Assembly (NCBI GenBank): GCA_951394405.1
Contig: OX596346.1
Coordinates: 1,426,001-1,490,000, forward strand
Length of the DNA stretch: 64,000 nt
Direction: 5' to 3'
From: Coprinellus micaceus
Lineage: Eukaryota; Basidiomycota; Agaricomycetes; Agaricales; Psathyrellaceae
This document shows positions 33,645-47,916 of the stretch, piece by piece; within the stretch, counting starts at the first letter, position 1, and each line of letters opens with the position of its first letter. Under the pieces are notes generated by a model. It was not told where the DNA came from, ran no database searches, and saw nothing but the letters and a program-made list of their open reading frames with translations. A program made the position numbers and the translations under genes.

Positions 33645-35636
33645 ATGCTACCCATCGTTGCGCCCGATCTCGACTTCTTCTATCCACAGCCTGGAATGAA
33701 GCTGAGCGAAGGCCGGTACGAGCTCCTGCGTCACCTCGGCTCTGGGGAATACTCTACGACATGGCTCGTGACTGATTTCAAGGCTGCGTATGTTGCGAAT
33801 AACTCCTTCCGGACCATCCTCTTATAACGTCAACCCAATTCCAGGGCCAGGGCGGAACGGCTCACATACTTTGTCGTGAAGATCCCGACGAGGACTGCGA
33901 CTGAGGAACATCGCTGCGGGAGAATGATCGAGTTGGCACTTCACAAGGCAATCCAAAACGACAGGTCCGTCGAGGGAGTGGCCAAGCTCCAAGACGACTT
34001 TGAGGTCGAGGGACCCAACGGCCTGCATTTATGCTTTGTCTTCATCCCCTTAGGATCCGACGTGACCGCAGTCAGGATGGACTCGCCCAATAAGACCCTG
34101 AAGCCGTACATTGTGAAGAAGATCATATACGACATAACGGGTGCGCTTGCAGGGCTTCATGAAGCCAAGATTGTCCATACAGCCTGTGTTGGTAGGGTCA
34201 AGCCGACCCACGGTCGAGCCGACCCTCAACCCTCGGACCCTCATCTCGGACCTACGGTCAGACCCTAGGTCCGACCGTGGGTCGGACCCTAGCGTGATGA
34301 GATCAATCCTGGAGCTCGAGGCTCTCGCATTTATAAATTAGTACGGAGGCGCGTCGCGTCGCGTAGTTTACGAGTAGAAATTCTGACAAACCTGTGGGAT
34401 ATCAACGGAAGGAACCCTGAGCTGAGGTGGAATATTATGGTAAGAGAAAGCTGGATCTAAGTGCCGTCGTTCCCCCCTCTGTTCCCAAAATATGGAACCC
34501 TATGAGAAGCTCGCAAATGCCGGTCGGCCTCTCCACTGGGCTTGGAGGCACTACTACACCGATAACTTGAAGCACTTGACAAATCAGAGCGCACATACAC
34601 TACCAAACGCGAATCTAATCTACGGTTTCGGGAACACACACTAATCTAGTGTACCGTGGGGAAATGGTCCGACCCCGGTCGGACCAATGGGTCGTAACGA
34701 CCCTTTCGACCCATCAGTGGGTCGGACCATGGTCGGACCCAGGGTCGTACCAACACTGCATACAGGTGCGTTTCTTCGGCGTGCAAGGGGATATGTGCAA
34801 TCTTACGCCACACTACTTACTAGATGTCAAAGGCACCAACGTCCTTTTCCAAGGTCTTACCAGCAACGAGATAGTCGGGCGGGACTTAGCAAACCACCCT
34901 CCTGAGGTTATTGGACAATTCGAGCAGGGAGGCCGGAGACATTTCGTGTACGCCGCTCGCCCTCTGCCCTCTCCTGGGACGTGGGACATGTCCCATTACT
35001 ACTTTGAGGCGCAAGAATACTGCCTAATCGATTTAGGACACGGTCCGTTTCTCGTAACCGCGTAACATCTTCAGTTTTAACCTCTCCGAACAGGACAATG
35101 GGTTGGCCAACAACCGACTGTCGATGTATTCGGACCACCCGCCCTCCGCGCCCCGGAGATTGTCATCGGGTCGAAAGTTGGACCTGGGCTAGACGTTTGG
35201 ACCGTAGGCTGCTTTACCTTTGAGCTACTTGTTGGTGAATGGCTCTTCAATCCAGTCGGGGACGGTGAGAGTTGGACCGTGGAAGAGGACCTCCTTGGGC
35301 AGGTCTTCGCGATCACCGGTGAGCGTTTCAGCACCCGGACTTTGAGTCAAGCGCGATTTCTGGACGGGCTCTTGGGTGAGGAAGGTGAGACATATTTATT
35401 TACACATCATTGTCGTCTGACGGTCGTTTCGAGGAAACATTTTGCGAAGGAAGGAACACCCTCCCACCTCCATTGAAGCACGACTTGCGAGCTACAATGT
35501 CCTCGCGGAGGATGAGATCAAACCTGCTGCAGAATTCATCGGGAAATGCCTTCAACTCGAATACTCGAACCGACCGACCTCGGAGGAGTTGTCCTACGAC
35601 AGCTGGCTTGCTGGTTGGGTGTGTGGTTCTTGCTGA
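33645..35636 (+). CDS. SRPK-like protein kinase 3, disrupted or re-spliced by a MITE
   Basis: Mirror-oriented relative of the two minus-strand kinases. Exon 1 (33645-33786) gives MLPIVAPDLDFFYPQPGMKL and LGSGEYSTTWL. Exon 2 (from 33844) has the lysine in TYFVVKIPTRTA and runs to HEAKIVHT. Without the insertion the next junction would give HTDVKGTNVL. A 575-bp transposon at 34184-34758 now sits at this donor site. Downstream are CLIDLGHG (DFG-type Asp present), LRAPEIVIG, DVWTVGCFTFELLVGEWLF, and a last exon NILRRKEHPPTSIEAR ending WLAGWVCGSC. Apart from the insertion all key residues and splice sites look intact. A cryptic donor in the transposon edge at 34192 would keep the frame, giving HTACVDVKG; whether a working kinase results is doubtful. 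Confidence 0.75.
34184..34758. mobile_element. hAT-like MITE inserted in a kinase splice donor
   Basis: 575 bp. The right end read outwards-in is CAGTGTTGGTACGACCC and the left end CTGTGTTGGTAGGGTC, imperfect terminal repeats of a hAT-type sequence. Flanks are CATACAGC (34176-34183) and CATACAGG (34759-34766), an 8-bp target duplication with one mismatch. Both ends carry dense GGTCGGACC/GGTCCGACC words (34200-34300 and 34667-34745), like transposase-binding sites. The middle lacks a transposase frame. The family differs from the element at 4236 in its ends but has the same architecture. Confidence 0.85.
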
Positions 35637-35729
35637 TTGAACAAGGAGAATACGCATTGTCGTTTGTATCGTGCACTTCTAGAAGGGCATGTTAGCACAC
35701 AATATGGATAGCAATTGGGGTAAACCTTA

Positions 35730-36876
35730 CTATGATGTCTCCGAAACGTACACTGTAGAGTCCCTATACACCAACTCGTGCGCGATCTCCAGTGCCCTGT
35801 CTCCACCGTATTTTCGTTCCGTCTTCGCCTGGCAGATAACAATGCTCCTGATGACATCCTGGGCTACCTGAATCCTTGTCTCAACGTCGAGAGTATCTGT
35901 TGGGTGTGCCCTATGGTGTGGGTAGGTGGGGGCATTGACCAAGGACAAGCGTATCGAATTAGCGGCGGCTTTTTCGAGATCCGAGCGTCGCAGACGGGGT
36001 CCCCATATGCTCTCCTGGTAGACGTCGACGAGTTTTACTTGGCGCAGTTTGCTGGAGTGAACATCATCTGTGACCTACCGTGATTGGCGGCGACGAGCGT
36101 TCATAGGACAAAACTTACAAGCGTTCGAAGCCAGGACGTTCCCCAGCCTCGCTGGATCCACGAACGTGGCCTGGCCGATGTAGACCTTCTCCAGCGAGGG
36201 TATACATGGAAGAGGCACTGTTGGCGAAGGGAAGTTTACTGGGGCAATATGTGTCAGTACGAGCTCCCTTAGCCTTGTGAAGCCCGACAACGCGCGAAAT
36301 AGGTAGGGTATGACCGGTGGAACAATCTACATGAACGAAGTTCGAGCCAAAGTCAAAGAAATAAAGAGCAAACACACACACCGCTATAGAGAAATGATGC
36401 GGAATATCCGTCGGTCCTGTCCACACGAACTTCAGCGGACTAACCATACCCATCGCTTCCTCGAGCATCCGTAACCCTTCGTCTCTCACATGGGTATCGA
36501 ACCGAAACCTCAAAACGTCCAACACAATCCTACCCCCTCTATCAAAATCTGCTCTCTGCTGTTCCCTATACCGCAGAAACAGCTGATGAATATGCCAGAA
36601 CGGTCGCGTTGAGGGGTCTGTATCCAGGTCCAGCTCAATTGTTCGGGGAGGGTGAACTATGTCAGGGGCTTGGGTCTGGAGGGGTGATGGGAGTTCATAA
36701 GTGGCGAGGAAAGCGTGAAGTTGGCGCGTAGACCGGATGTGAAGGTGGGTGTAGAGGAGGCGGGAGGTTATGGCGCGGAAGGCGCCCGAGGTGAGGAGGA
36801 GGGGTGTAGGGGAACGTTTAGGGTCTTGGAGGCAGAAGGAGATGATTATTTCGAAGACTTCTGGTGGAAAATTCAT
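35730..36876 (-). CDS. F-box-like protein of the mushroom type
   Basis: The ATG at 36876 starts MNFPPEVFEIIISFCLQDP, a short F-box-like helix pair, followed by LLLTSGAFRAITSRLLYTHL, a pattern found at the start of many agaricomycete F-box proteins that recruit substrates to SCF ubiquitin ligases. The C-terminal part contains leucine-rich-like pieces (PVIPYLFRALSGFTRLRELV, CIPSLEKVYIG). Introns at about 36380-36330 and 36119-36073 give frame-consistent joins (SIAV-IVPPVIPYL and ASNAY-DVHSSKLRQVKLV). The frame ends DSTVYVSETS at 35730. The C-terminus is 94 bp from the convergent kinase 3. Family assignment rests on the N-terminus and general layout, so it is moderate. Confidence 0.68.
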
Positions 36877-37126
36877 GTTTATTCTTTTTGAACGGAGGTT
36901 GGTGAAGTTCGAAGACCTGTTAGCTGTGAGAGATAGGAAGGAAAGATAGGGTGGGAGTTGGACGTGTGAATCCTGGTGAAACTGGGAGACGTCATTTGAA
37001 TAGGGGTAGAATTACTTTATACAGCGAAAACAACGAGCAAAGCAGAGCAAGCAAACGAACGACCTGCGGCAAGAAAATGAAGCAGGGAGTAGAGTAGCAA
37101 TGGCACAAGTAGCAAGTGCAGAATGA

Positions 37127-39678
37127 CTAGTCGTCATCATCATCATCGTCAACCTGTCCCGCAGCGTTAATAAACCACCACGCGTTGAACGAACAAAAAC
37201 GCAAGCACTTACCACCATCTTCGACTTCGCCTTCGTCGCCGCAGCCCTCTTCGTCGTCCGGGCAGGGGGGAAGGTCAACTGGCTCTGCGTCGCCCTCGAC
37301 GAACTCGCCGCCGCCTTCTTCGCTGGAGCCTTCTTCGCTTGTGCGGGCTTCTGGCTCAATACCGCAGCCCTATTCGTCCTCTTCTTCGGTGCAGGCTCCT
37401 CTTCAGGGTCACTGCTCAACTCCAGAACATCTTCCTCATCATCACTCGGTGGTGTAGCCTTCTTTCCTCTTCCCTTAGCCGTCGATGCCGCGGCTTTCTT
37501 TGCGGGAGCTTTCTTTGCTGGGGCCGCCTTAGCTGGAGCAGCTTTTCTCGCCGGAGCTTTCTTCTTGGGAGCAGGAGCCTCATATTCCTCCTCAAAGTCA
37601 GACCCACCGCCTCCGCCGATCTCGAAATCCATGGCCATGGAGTCTTCGGAATCGCCGTCGTCTTGTTTGGCTTTGTCCTTACCCTTGCCTTTGGGTTTTT
37701 CGATGTGGCGGTTTTCGAGGTAGTCCTTTTCGGTTTTCTCTTTGGCTTTCTCCAGCTATGAATAACTTGTCAAAAACCAGAAGTAAACGGGAGGGGTGAC
37801 GATCGTTACTCACCAGTTCGTCTAGATCTTCTTCCTCAACCTCCCCATTCGGCTGGACATTGTCCAAGAGATTTTTCAACTGGTTTTGGACGTGCCTGTG
37901 CCGGCCGTTAGCATCTTCAATGGAGGAGGAAACGACGTAACTCACGTTTGGATAGCATGCAAATCGTCCTTCTCCACAAACATCTGAATCGCATCACTCA
38001 TCCCACTCTCCCCGAGCAACTGCAACTCCTGCGCCCCAAGATACTCCTTCACAAGGTTGGCCACCCGCACCTTCGCCAACTTCTCGCTCGTGCTCAGGTC
38101 CATGTCGTCGATGCTGAGGTCAGGCATGTCAATGTCGACCTTCCCTCCCCTCTTTGCTGCAGCCTTCTTCGACCTGTGGAACACGAGCAAGTCGCGTGGG
38201 TTCGCGATGCGACCCTGGAACTCCTGCCCAAATCGAATGGGATTGGACGTCTCCGTTACCCCAGTTGTATCTACTTTGAGGCGGATGAGCGGGAGCATGG
38301 GCTCCAGCGGGTCCTCGCCCGCCTCAATGGCCTTCTCATTGCGCTCCTCCCACTGCCCGTTCGCCTGGTCAATCAACGCGTTCACCTTAGCTTTCAGGTA
38401 CTTGGTGATTTCCATCTGGTCATTAAGGTTCAAACCCTCGTCCTCCGCCGCGTCCTGCAGCACCACTTCATCAACGACAAATGGTCGGACGGTCTTGAGT
38501 GGGAGAGGCGTAAGTTCAAAGTCCTTGCCCTGGATCTGGAGAAGCGCGACGTGCTTCTCGATGGATTCGCCGTCAGCGAGGGAAGTCGCGACGGAGGAGC
38601 CAGGTTGCGTGATGTAGTAGTTCTTGCCTGCGACGGGCTCAGGCACGATGCGGCAGTCGTGCTCGTGCCCCCAAACCACGAGGTCAACGCTGTCGTCGAA
38701 CATGCCCTCGGGAACAAACTCCTGGGGTCCGTGTTTGACGCTTGACATCAGTTAGGAAAAAACTTGAAAGAGAAGGGGTAGGTAGGCTACTCACCGATTC
38801 TGGTGAATCAACAAGATGTTAAACCAGCTGTCTTTATCCTTCGGCATGTACATCCGCACGCGGTTGCTCCTCAACTCGAAGTGCATCCTCGCGTCTTTGA
38901 CGTTGCCCACGCCGTACATGCCCAACTTCGTCGTGCCCTTTCGAAGGAGTGTCGGCCGAACAGCAATACCGGTTGTCGCAGCTTCGGCGTCTGAGATGGG
39001 CAGATCGAATTTGCCCATGTAGTTGATCACACCTGCGACGGAGAGCACGTCGAGCGCACAGAGGGCACCAGAGGACCCGGCGCCCTGTGGGTCGTCGTGG
39101 TTGCCGTGGATAGAGAAGACGGGTACCGAAACGTTGAGATTGGGGTCTTCATAGTTGACAGCAGGGAAGCTGTGACAGTTGAGAGGACATTTCGAAGGAA
39201 GAAGAACAAATACTCACGAAAACCCAGCAGCCTTCCCTTCGTCTGGATCGCTCAACAACTCGACCTGAATTGGCCTCTCTCCCAGCGTGTATTCCCTCAG
39301 CAGTGCCATCGTCTGATACAAACAGTCTCTTGAAGGCTTGTTCTCGTGGAATAGGTCTCCAGCGAGGAGAATAAAGTCAACCTAGACCACTGTGAGCAGG
39401 TCGAGTCGTTGCGCGCCGTGAGCCGGTACCTACGTACGTCGTGTTTGACCGCCAACTGCAGGATCTCTTTGAATGTGTTGATAGAGTCTTGACCTCGTAT
39501 CGGGTCGCGCTCCATGTAACCTATGTGATTGTCCGTCGCTAGGAGGATCTTGACCGTGTTTTCTGGGTCTACGTTGCAGTTAATTAGTGGGTAGTTGAGG
39601 ACTCAAGTGAACGCTTAACTGACCAGGAGCATCGATGTTGGGCTCTGCCCTTGGTGAGCCTGGATCCGAGTCCGACAT
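37127..39678 (-). CDS. MRE11: Double-strand break repair nuclease MRE11
   Basis: Mn-dependent nuclease of the MRN/MRX complex, acting in double-strand-break resection, meiosis and telomere upkeep. The ATG at 39678 starts [18 protein letters not shown]. Phosphoesterase motifs are complete: [43 protein letters not shown] and [12 protein letters not shown]. The capping domain follows ([37 protein letters not shown]), then [20 protein letters not shown]. The C-terminus is long, with Ala/Lys-Pro repeats ([18 protein letters not shown]), a QSQLTF element and a last tiny exon encoding a run of Asp before TAG at 37127. Introns lie near 39620, 39440, 39215, 38790, 37940, 37800 and 37210. All catalytic residues are present. 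Confidence 0.94.
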
Positions 39679-39961
39679 TTCAAAGGCTTGTCAAAGATGA
39701 AAATGTGTTGTTCCCGCCCACGTCGTGGTCAAAGAACGAGGACGAGCGCGTCGCCGTCACGCGTCTACTAATGTCGGCAACCTCGGCATGAGATTGATAT
39801 TCCCACACGCCGATCGACACTGCCAATAGGAATAATTCAGATTCCGGGCATACTTCATCCCTGTTATCCTCTCTCTCCTTCTCCCATCTCCAGGGGTACT
39901 TCCCGTTCGCTGGTTTCCATTCTCTCTGGCTACGCCGCTCTTTTCCTAGTCGTTCTTCATC

Positions 39962-41399
39962 ATGAAGCCTGAAGCTGAGAAGCCAGCGTCTAAGGCGCTC
40001 GTTGTATGTTCATCTCCGCAGTCTTCATGGGCGGAGGACTAATGATAAATTGCAGACGGGCGTCGTTCTTTTCTACCTTGTAGCAGCTTTGGCGGTATGT
40101 TTGTGGCTTCAATCACCTTTGGAGCTGTACTAACGCGTCTTTAGATGGTCATGGCGTGAGTGCAGCATCAAAGGGGCAAACCGACCTGAGGACAGGACGC
40201 TGACAAGGCCCACACGTACCCAGGAATAAATGGGTTCTCAATACGACAGATACGCCGCTGTTCTTCCTATGGACGCAATTGGCGATTGCAACATTGCTCT
40301 TCGTCGTCTGCGACCTCTTCCGCGCGCTTCCTGACCGCCTCTCATTCGATATGGCGACTGCCAAGGAGATGGGTGCAGTCGTCGGCCTGAACGTCGTTGG
40401 TCTCAGGTGCGCCGAACATGCTTCTGCTTTATTTCTACAGTATTGAATTAACTCGATCTCCCCCTCTACAGCTTCAGCAACTACACCCTCAAATATGTCG
40501 ATGCCTCATTCTACCAAGTCGCACGCGGCCTCGTTCTCCCGTTCACCGTCGTTGTCTCATTCATCTTCCTACACGCCCGCCCATCGCTCAAAGTTCTCTC
40601 CGCATGTGGTGTCGTGACCTTGGGGTTCTTCGTTGGCGTCTTCCTCGACGGTACCCCTGTGTCAATGATCGGCATTTTCTTCGGTGTCGCCTCCTCTGCT
40701 ATCACCGCCGTCCACTCGGTCGTTATCAAGAAGAGCCTCAAGGCAGTCAACGGCAGCGCCCTCGCCCTCAGCTGGTACATGAATTCTCTCAGCGCGGTGC
40801 TCCTCTTCCCCATTCTTCTCCTTGCTGGCGAGGGCCCTGGCGTGATGAAGCTGCTCTTCAATGTTAGCGAGCTCACCGTGCCTGAGGGATCCATGAGCCC
40901 TCTCAGGACCTTCATCTACGGGTCCCTTATCACCGTCAGTATTTCTCCGTCCTTTCGGTCCCGAGGTTGTGGTTGCTCATGAAAGGAATCGGTGTCGTTT
41001 TACAGGGTCTTCTGGGCTTCCTGATGAACATTGCCAGCTTGCTTTCGATCAAGGTCACCTCGCCCATCACTCATATGGTCTCCTCTGCCGTACGTGGAGT
41101 TGCGGCGTCGCTCCTTGGAATGTGGTTGTTCCACGACATCATTACAACGTGCGTTCCTTCTCAACCTTCTTATGCCCACTCATTCATTTATTCAACCCGC
41201 ACTTGCATTCATCTCCCACAGCGGTCGCGCTTCGTCAATCGGAACTATCCTCGCTGGATCCGCGCTCTACACCTGGTTCAAGCACCAAGAAAGCCATGAT
41301 CACAAGCCCGCGACTCCTCGACGCGGCTCGTACGAGCGTGTCAAGATGGAGGATCTTGAGACTGGCGCTGCGGAGACTAAGGAGTCTCACAAGGCATAA
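39962..41399 (+). CDS. GDP-fucose transporter-like nucleotide-sugar transporter (SLC35C/TPT family)
   Basis: Golgi multi-spanning antiporter that would import a nucleotide sugar in exchange for GMP. The ATG at 39962 begins MKPEAEKPASKAL. Small exons give GVVLFYLVAALA and MVMA, then NKWVLNTTDTPLFFLWTQLA, GLNVVGL, SFSNYTLKYVDASFYQVARG, VVTLGFFVGVFLDG, VASSAITAVHSVVIKKSLKA, ALSWYMNSLSAVLLFPILLL, GLLGFLMNIASLLSIKVTSP and ITHMVSSAVRGVAASLLGMW. The NKW, FYQVARGL and VTSPITHMVSSAVRG stretches are those of SLC35C1-type carriers. The tail is charged (YERVKMEDLETG). The location beside GDP-fucose synthesis genes supports GDP-fucose as substrate, which is inference. The gene is divergent from MRE11. Confidence 0.85.
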
Positions 41400-42027
41400 A
41401 TAAGATCGTGTTCACACGTCTAGAATTCTCACTCAAATGGTCAAGATGCACTAGAAGGGTCACGATACACCTGTAGCACTATTTATTCCGCCTTGCTGGT
41501 CGGTCCGCCGACCATTTAAGTTGGCTAATCACCCGTCCATTCCTTATACCCACCCTACCCCACGAATCCACGTATGGCTTGAAGCCAGAATCCCGCGAGG
41601 ACGCGGTCAACGTCGCCCCTCAAATCGTTATGTGCTACTCCTTATCGCACACTAGACTATTCGTAGTGTAATGATCCCTTTGTGGCCGCAGCGCGTATAG
41701 AGCTGTACCCCTCCCTGGTACCATATAAATAATTGGGTTTTACATCGGACAGTGTCGATCTGCAACCCCTTCCGATCTTAGGAGCCCCTGGTATGGTACG
41801 GTGGCGCCGTTTTGCAGGTTGGGTTGCTTGATGGTGGATGAATGTCGAGAGCGCCCTGTCTTGTCCCACCGTCCACTGGAATTCAGATAAGTATGCGCCC
41901 TTTGCGCCACAAGCAGTTCCATTTCCCTTTGAGCCATGCTTGCTATGTAGTAGTACATGTCCGTGAATGTTGTATCGCTCCTCGAACCTCCGACCGGCGT
42001 CTATTGTGGTGTACCTGAACCTTCGAG
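41400..42027. other. Intergenic, convergent 3' ends
   Basis: About 0.6 kb between the transporter stop and the GDP-L-fucose synthase stop. The hairpin GGTCGGTCCGCCGACC is near 41498. No gene was seen. Confidence 0.5.
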
Positions 42028-43421
<1,394 letters not shown>

Positions 43422-43732
43422 CTTGGGCTCTGCACATCTATCAGTATCCAAGCCAGCACGACAGAGGGTAAGATCGCTCGAGCTTACACGTCTAGTGGTG
43501 GTTGGGATGCAAGAACTGGAAATTACTGATAGTGGGGATGAATTATGCAGCCTCCCTGCGGGGATATCTATTCCCACAAGGGTGCGATCACCAAATCAAT
43601 GAATCCTGGGCAGCTGTTAAAAGCCAGGCCAGCGCTGCACAGACTCAGGTTACGCTTCCATCGACTCCACCCTTGCTTCTCGTCGTCGCCCACGCCACAC
43701 AAGGCACCTAGAACAACGATCCGACCAACAAA
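43422..43732. promoter_or_regulatory. Divergent promoter between GDP-L-fucose synthase and FAD1
   Basis: 311 bp shared 5' region. No clear TATA box or repeated motif was recognised. Confidence 0.4.
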
Positions 43733-45048
43733 ATGGCAATGAACTGCAAACAGATCGCAGAGGAGGTCTACACACTCGCCGAAGACCCCAACGACCCTCT
43801 AGCGCCCTTCGTCAAGGAAGCGCTCGAAGTCATTGATTATTGTCTTGATACCCACAGGTAGGTAATCGCCCCCATTCTCGCCGTGTACAGCGTATGGGAA
43901 GGAGATGAACCTGATTTCCAAGACAAGATAATGTAGCCATCAGCTTCAACGGCGGGAAGGACTGTGAGTAGTGCTACCCTCGATGTGCAGATTCCGGAGG
44001 GACTGATCATGATCATACCGCGGAACGACAGGCACTGTGCTCCTCCATCTTTATGCAGGAGCCATCGCCCGACGTCTGTCACCTTCGCAGGCCATGCCCC
44101 CGATCCACTCGCTCTACATACCCGTCCCCTCCCCGTTCCCCACCCTAGAAGACTTCATCTCCGAATGTCAGCGAACCTACAACCTCGATCTCTTCGTCTG
44201 CAGACCCGATGACCACAGCACGGTCGAAAGCGTCGTGACGCCAAAACTCATATCTAAGGAAGGGGACGACTATCTCGGGGTGAACATCGCGAACAGGCCG
44301 AGGGCCGTTGGGAAGGCGAAAGGAGGCGAAGGGATGCGCGAAGCTCTCCAACGGTACAAGGACCGGTTCCCCCACATTTCCGCCATCCTTATCGGCACAC
44401 GAAGGACGGATCCTCATGGAGGTACGCTCAGCACATTGCCAATTTACTCTGGGTTACGCGCTAATAACCATCGGTTATTCCTTTGCCGTAGCCACCCTCT
44501 CCCACCGCAACATGACCGATCCGGGCTGGCCCCAATTCGAACGTGTAAACCCTATAATCAACTGGGACTACAAGCACGTCTGGGCCTTCCTCCGCCAGCT
44601 GAACGTGCCGTACTGTTCTCTGTATGACGAAGGGTATACATCTCTGGGCTCAACGTACAACACTTTCCCGAACCCCGCACTCGTCGTACCCGATTCCCTA
44701 TCCCCCGCCTCCCCCGGCCTCGTCACACCTGGGACAGCTCTCTCACAGTTCATGTCCACGACACACACCGAGCCTGCCTCCCCTACCGCCGATCTCCTCA
44801 GCCCCACGACTGCCCTCTCCTCCTTCATGTCCTCGACACATACCCATCCGAACGGTTCCCTGCCTTCTTTCGCTACAGCTTCGGTCAACGTGACCAGGGA
44901 ACTTGACTCAGCGAAGCTCAATGGGCTGGTTATTAATACCCGGACCAATCCCGCAACACCTCGGTACCGGCCAGCGTATGAGCTTCAAGATGGTAACCTG
45001 GAGAGATCAGGGAGAGGGCTCGTCCCTGCCCTCGCACCCGACCTCTAA
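43733..45048 (+). CDS. FAD1: FAD synthase (FMN adenylyltransferase)
   Basis: Transfers AMP from ATP to FMN to form FAD. Exon 1 (43733-43857) gives [18 protein letters not shown]; exon 2 joins as [13 protein letters not shown] to [15 protein letters not shown], containing the PP-loop SFNGGKD of the PAPS-reductase fold. [31 protein letters not shown] and [20 protein letters not shown] with [15 protein letters not shown] are the classic Fad1 signatures. The tail is extended: two similar segments, [16 protein letters not shown] and [16 protein letters not shown], lie between the core and [14 protein letters not shown], an internal duplication in a disordered insert. The gene sits between two GDP-fucose enzymes but has no known part in that pathway. 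Confidence 0.93.
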
Positions 45049-45281
45049 CCCTAGACTGCGTTTCCTACGTTGCAGCGAGAAACCATATCAATTGTATACT
45101 GTGCATAGACGAACGAACCCCGGACTTCGTATCCTTATTCAAATTCTAGTCTTCTTCCTACTCTCGAAATCAGCCATTCCACAAAGTCATTAGGATGAAT
45201 TATCGAAGAGTTTTGGATATACAAACAGTCCAGGTATTACAGCAGGTCCGCGCCCTCAAAATCCCCAAAGGTAATACACAT

Positions 45282-46673
<1,392 letters not shown>

Positions 46674-47459
46674 GGTGGACGAGATGGTGGAGGTAGAAGG
46701 ACAAGAAGGATTTTGTGGGTTGCTGCGCCCCCTGAATGTCGCCCTTTATATTACAGAACCAGGTGACACGAGACATTTGGACTTTCGATCCGCCCCCTCG
46801 ATCTTGGGCTAGCGGCGTTCATGCCTGACTGGTGACCATTCATCGTGTCCTCCTGGCACCGATACGCCACCACTTCATACAACATATCAGGCAGCTTGAA
46901 GATATTCTGGGGAGTCATTTACTAGTCCACTAGTCCCATTACAGAGACGGTTTCGGTGCGCCAAGAATCAGTCAGCGAAGGACTGCCAGCCAATCGCAGC
47001 GCTAAATAGGGCCGGTGGATCTTCCGCTGCTGACGCCATTATCTCATGATCGCGCAGTCTCCAGGGTGAACTTGCAGGATGGAGCTGCTCCTGGATGGCG
47101 ACCGGACGAGGAAGCGAATTTTCGCTTCAAGAGATTCTAGCCGTTTTCTACATACCTTTGTGGGCCGACCACGTTCCCGCTCCCCATGACAGAAATTAAT
47201 TCTGGGGTAAAACGCCAGACCCAGGCTCCCGCTTAGCCTCGAGCAAGAGCCACAAAGAGGCACAAGGCGCCTAAATGCGCAGCAGGTCGCCCATTCGATT
47301 GGAACATGGAAACGGCCTTGCCGGTCTCGCGCCACGCGTATCCTATTAATAGGCGCCCATGGTCCCCGGCGTGATCCATTGGCGCCTAAGCGAGCCCTCT
47401 ACCTTCCCCGCCCAACCCCGCGCAGCACAGAGAAACCGGAACTATGCATCCTTGTAGAG
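46674..47459. other. Intergenic, GMD promoter side, no gene recognised
   Basis: About 0.8 kb. TATAAAG (minus) at 46744-46750 belongs to GMD. Two GGCGCCTAA words lie at 47266-47274 and 47381-47389. Confidence 0.5.
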
Positions 47460-47850
47460 ATCACACGGGTTGTCGGCCAACTCTAACCTTCGCCCCCACA
47501 CTGACACACACGGCCAGCTTCAGCACCTTGTGGCTCACCTCGGAAAGGAATTCGACATCCCTGGCTGTAGGCTGGTGCAGATATGTGGCATTACCACCAC
47601 CCGCAACCAGAAATGCGCAAGCGGCAGCAGCAACGACGGGAGGGTTGTGCCCTGACTCGGAGAAGAGAGAGGCAGGTCTGCCTTAGTGGGGGACGGCATG
47701 GCTGTCCTCCGCCGAGATCTTATACATCCCAGTGGGCACATCGATGCTCGCTATACGCGAGGAGAAACCAACAATTCAAAGAGAGCTCGCCGCGCCGAGC
47801 GAATTTCCATTGCTCGGAAGACGCATAGGTGTCATGGGCGCTTAACCGAA
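47460..47850 (-). pseudogene. Degenerate 5' copy of the neighbouring CBM1 gene
   Basis: Similar, in the same order and strand, to 48736-49100 of the intact gene. Matching parts include the promoter words around TCGCGCCGAGC / CCGCGCCGAGC (47788-47820 versus 49045-49065), a remnant of the signal-peptide exon (VVAAAACAFLVAG frame versus AIAAVACALVASS), and the start of the cellulose-binding exon, CAGTGTGGGGGCGAAGGT. The tryptophan codon after it is TAG (47483-47485), so it cannot encode the domain; no ATG is preserved at the expected place and the remainder of the gene is absent. It is a truncated tandem duplicate. Confidence 0.75.
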
Positions 47851-47916
47851 GTGTGCTACCTGTGTAGATGGGAAATATTTTCATTTGACAGCACCAGCGA
47901 GCAGACTTCGAGGTAT

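Noticed and set aside
34190..34760. GGTCGGACC clusters considered as a CRISPR-like or operator array
   Set aside because: Spacing is irregular, the words are palindromic and confined to the two ends of a flanked insertion, which fits transposon subterminal repeats in a eukaryote.
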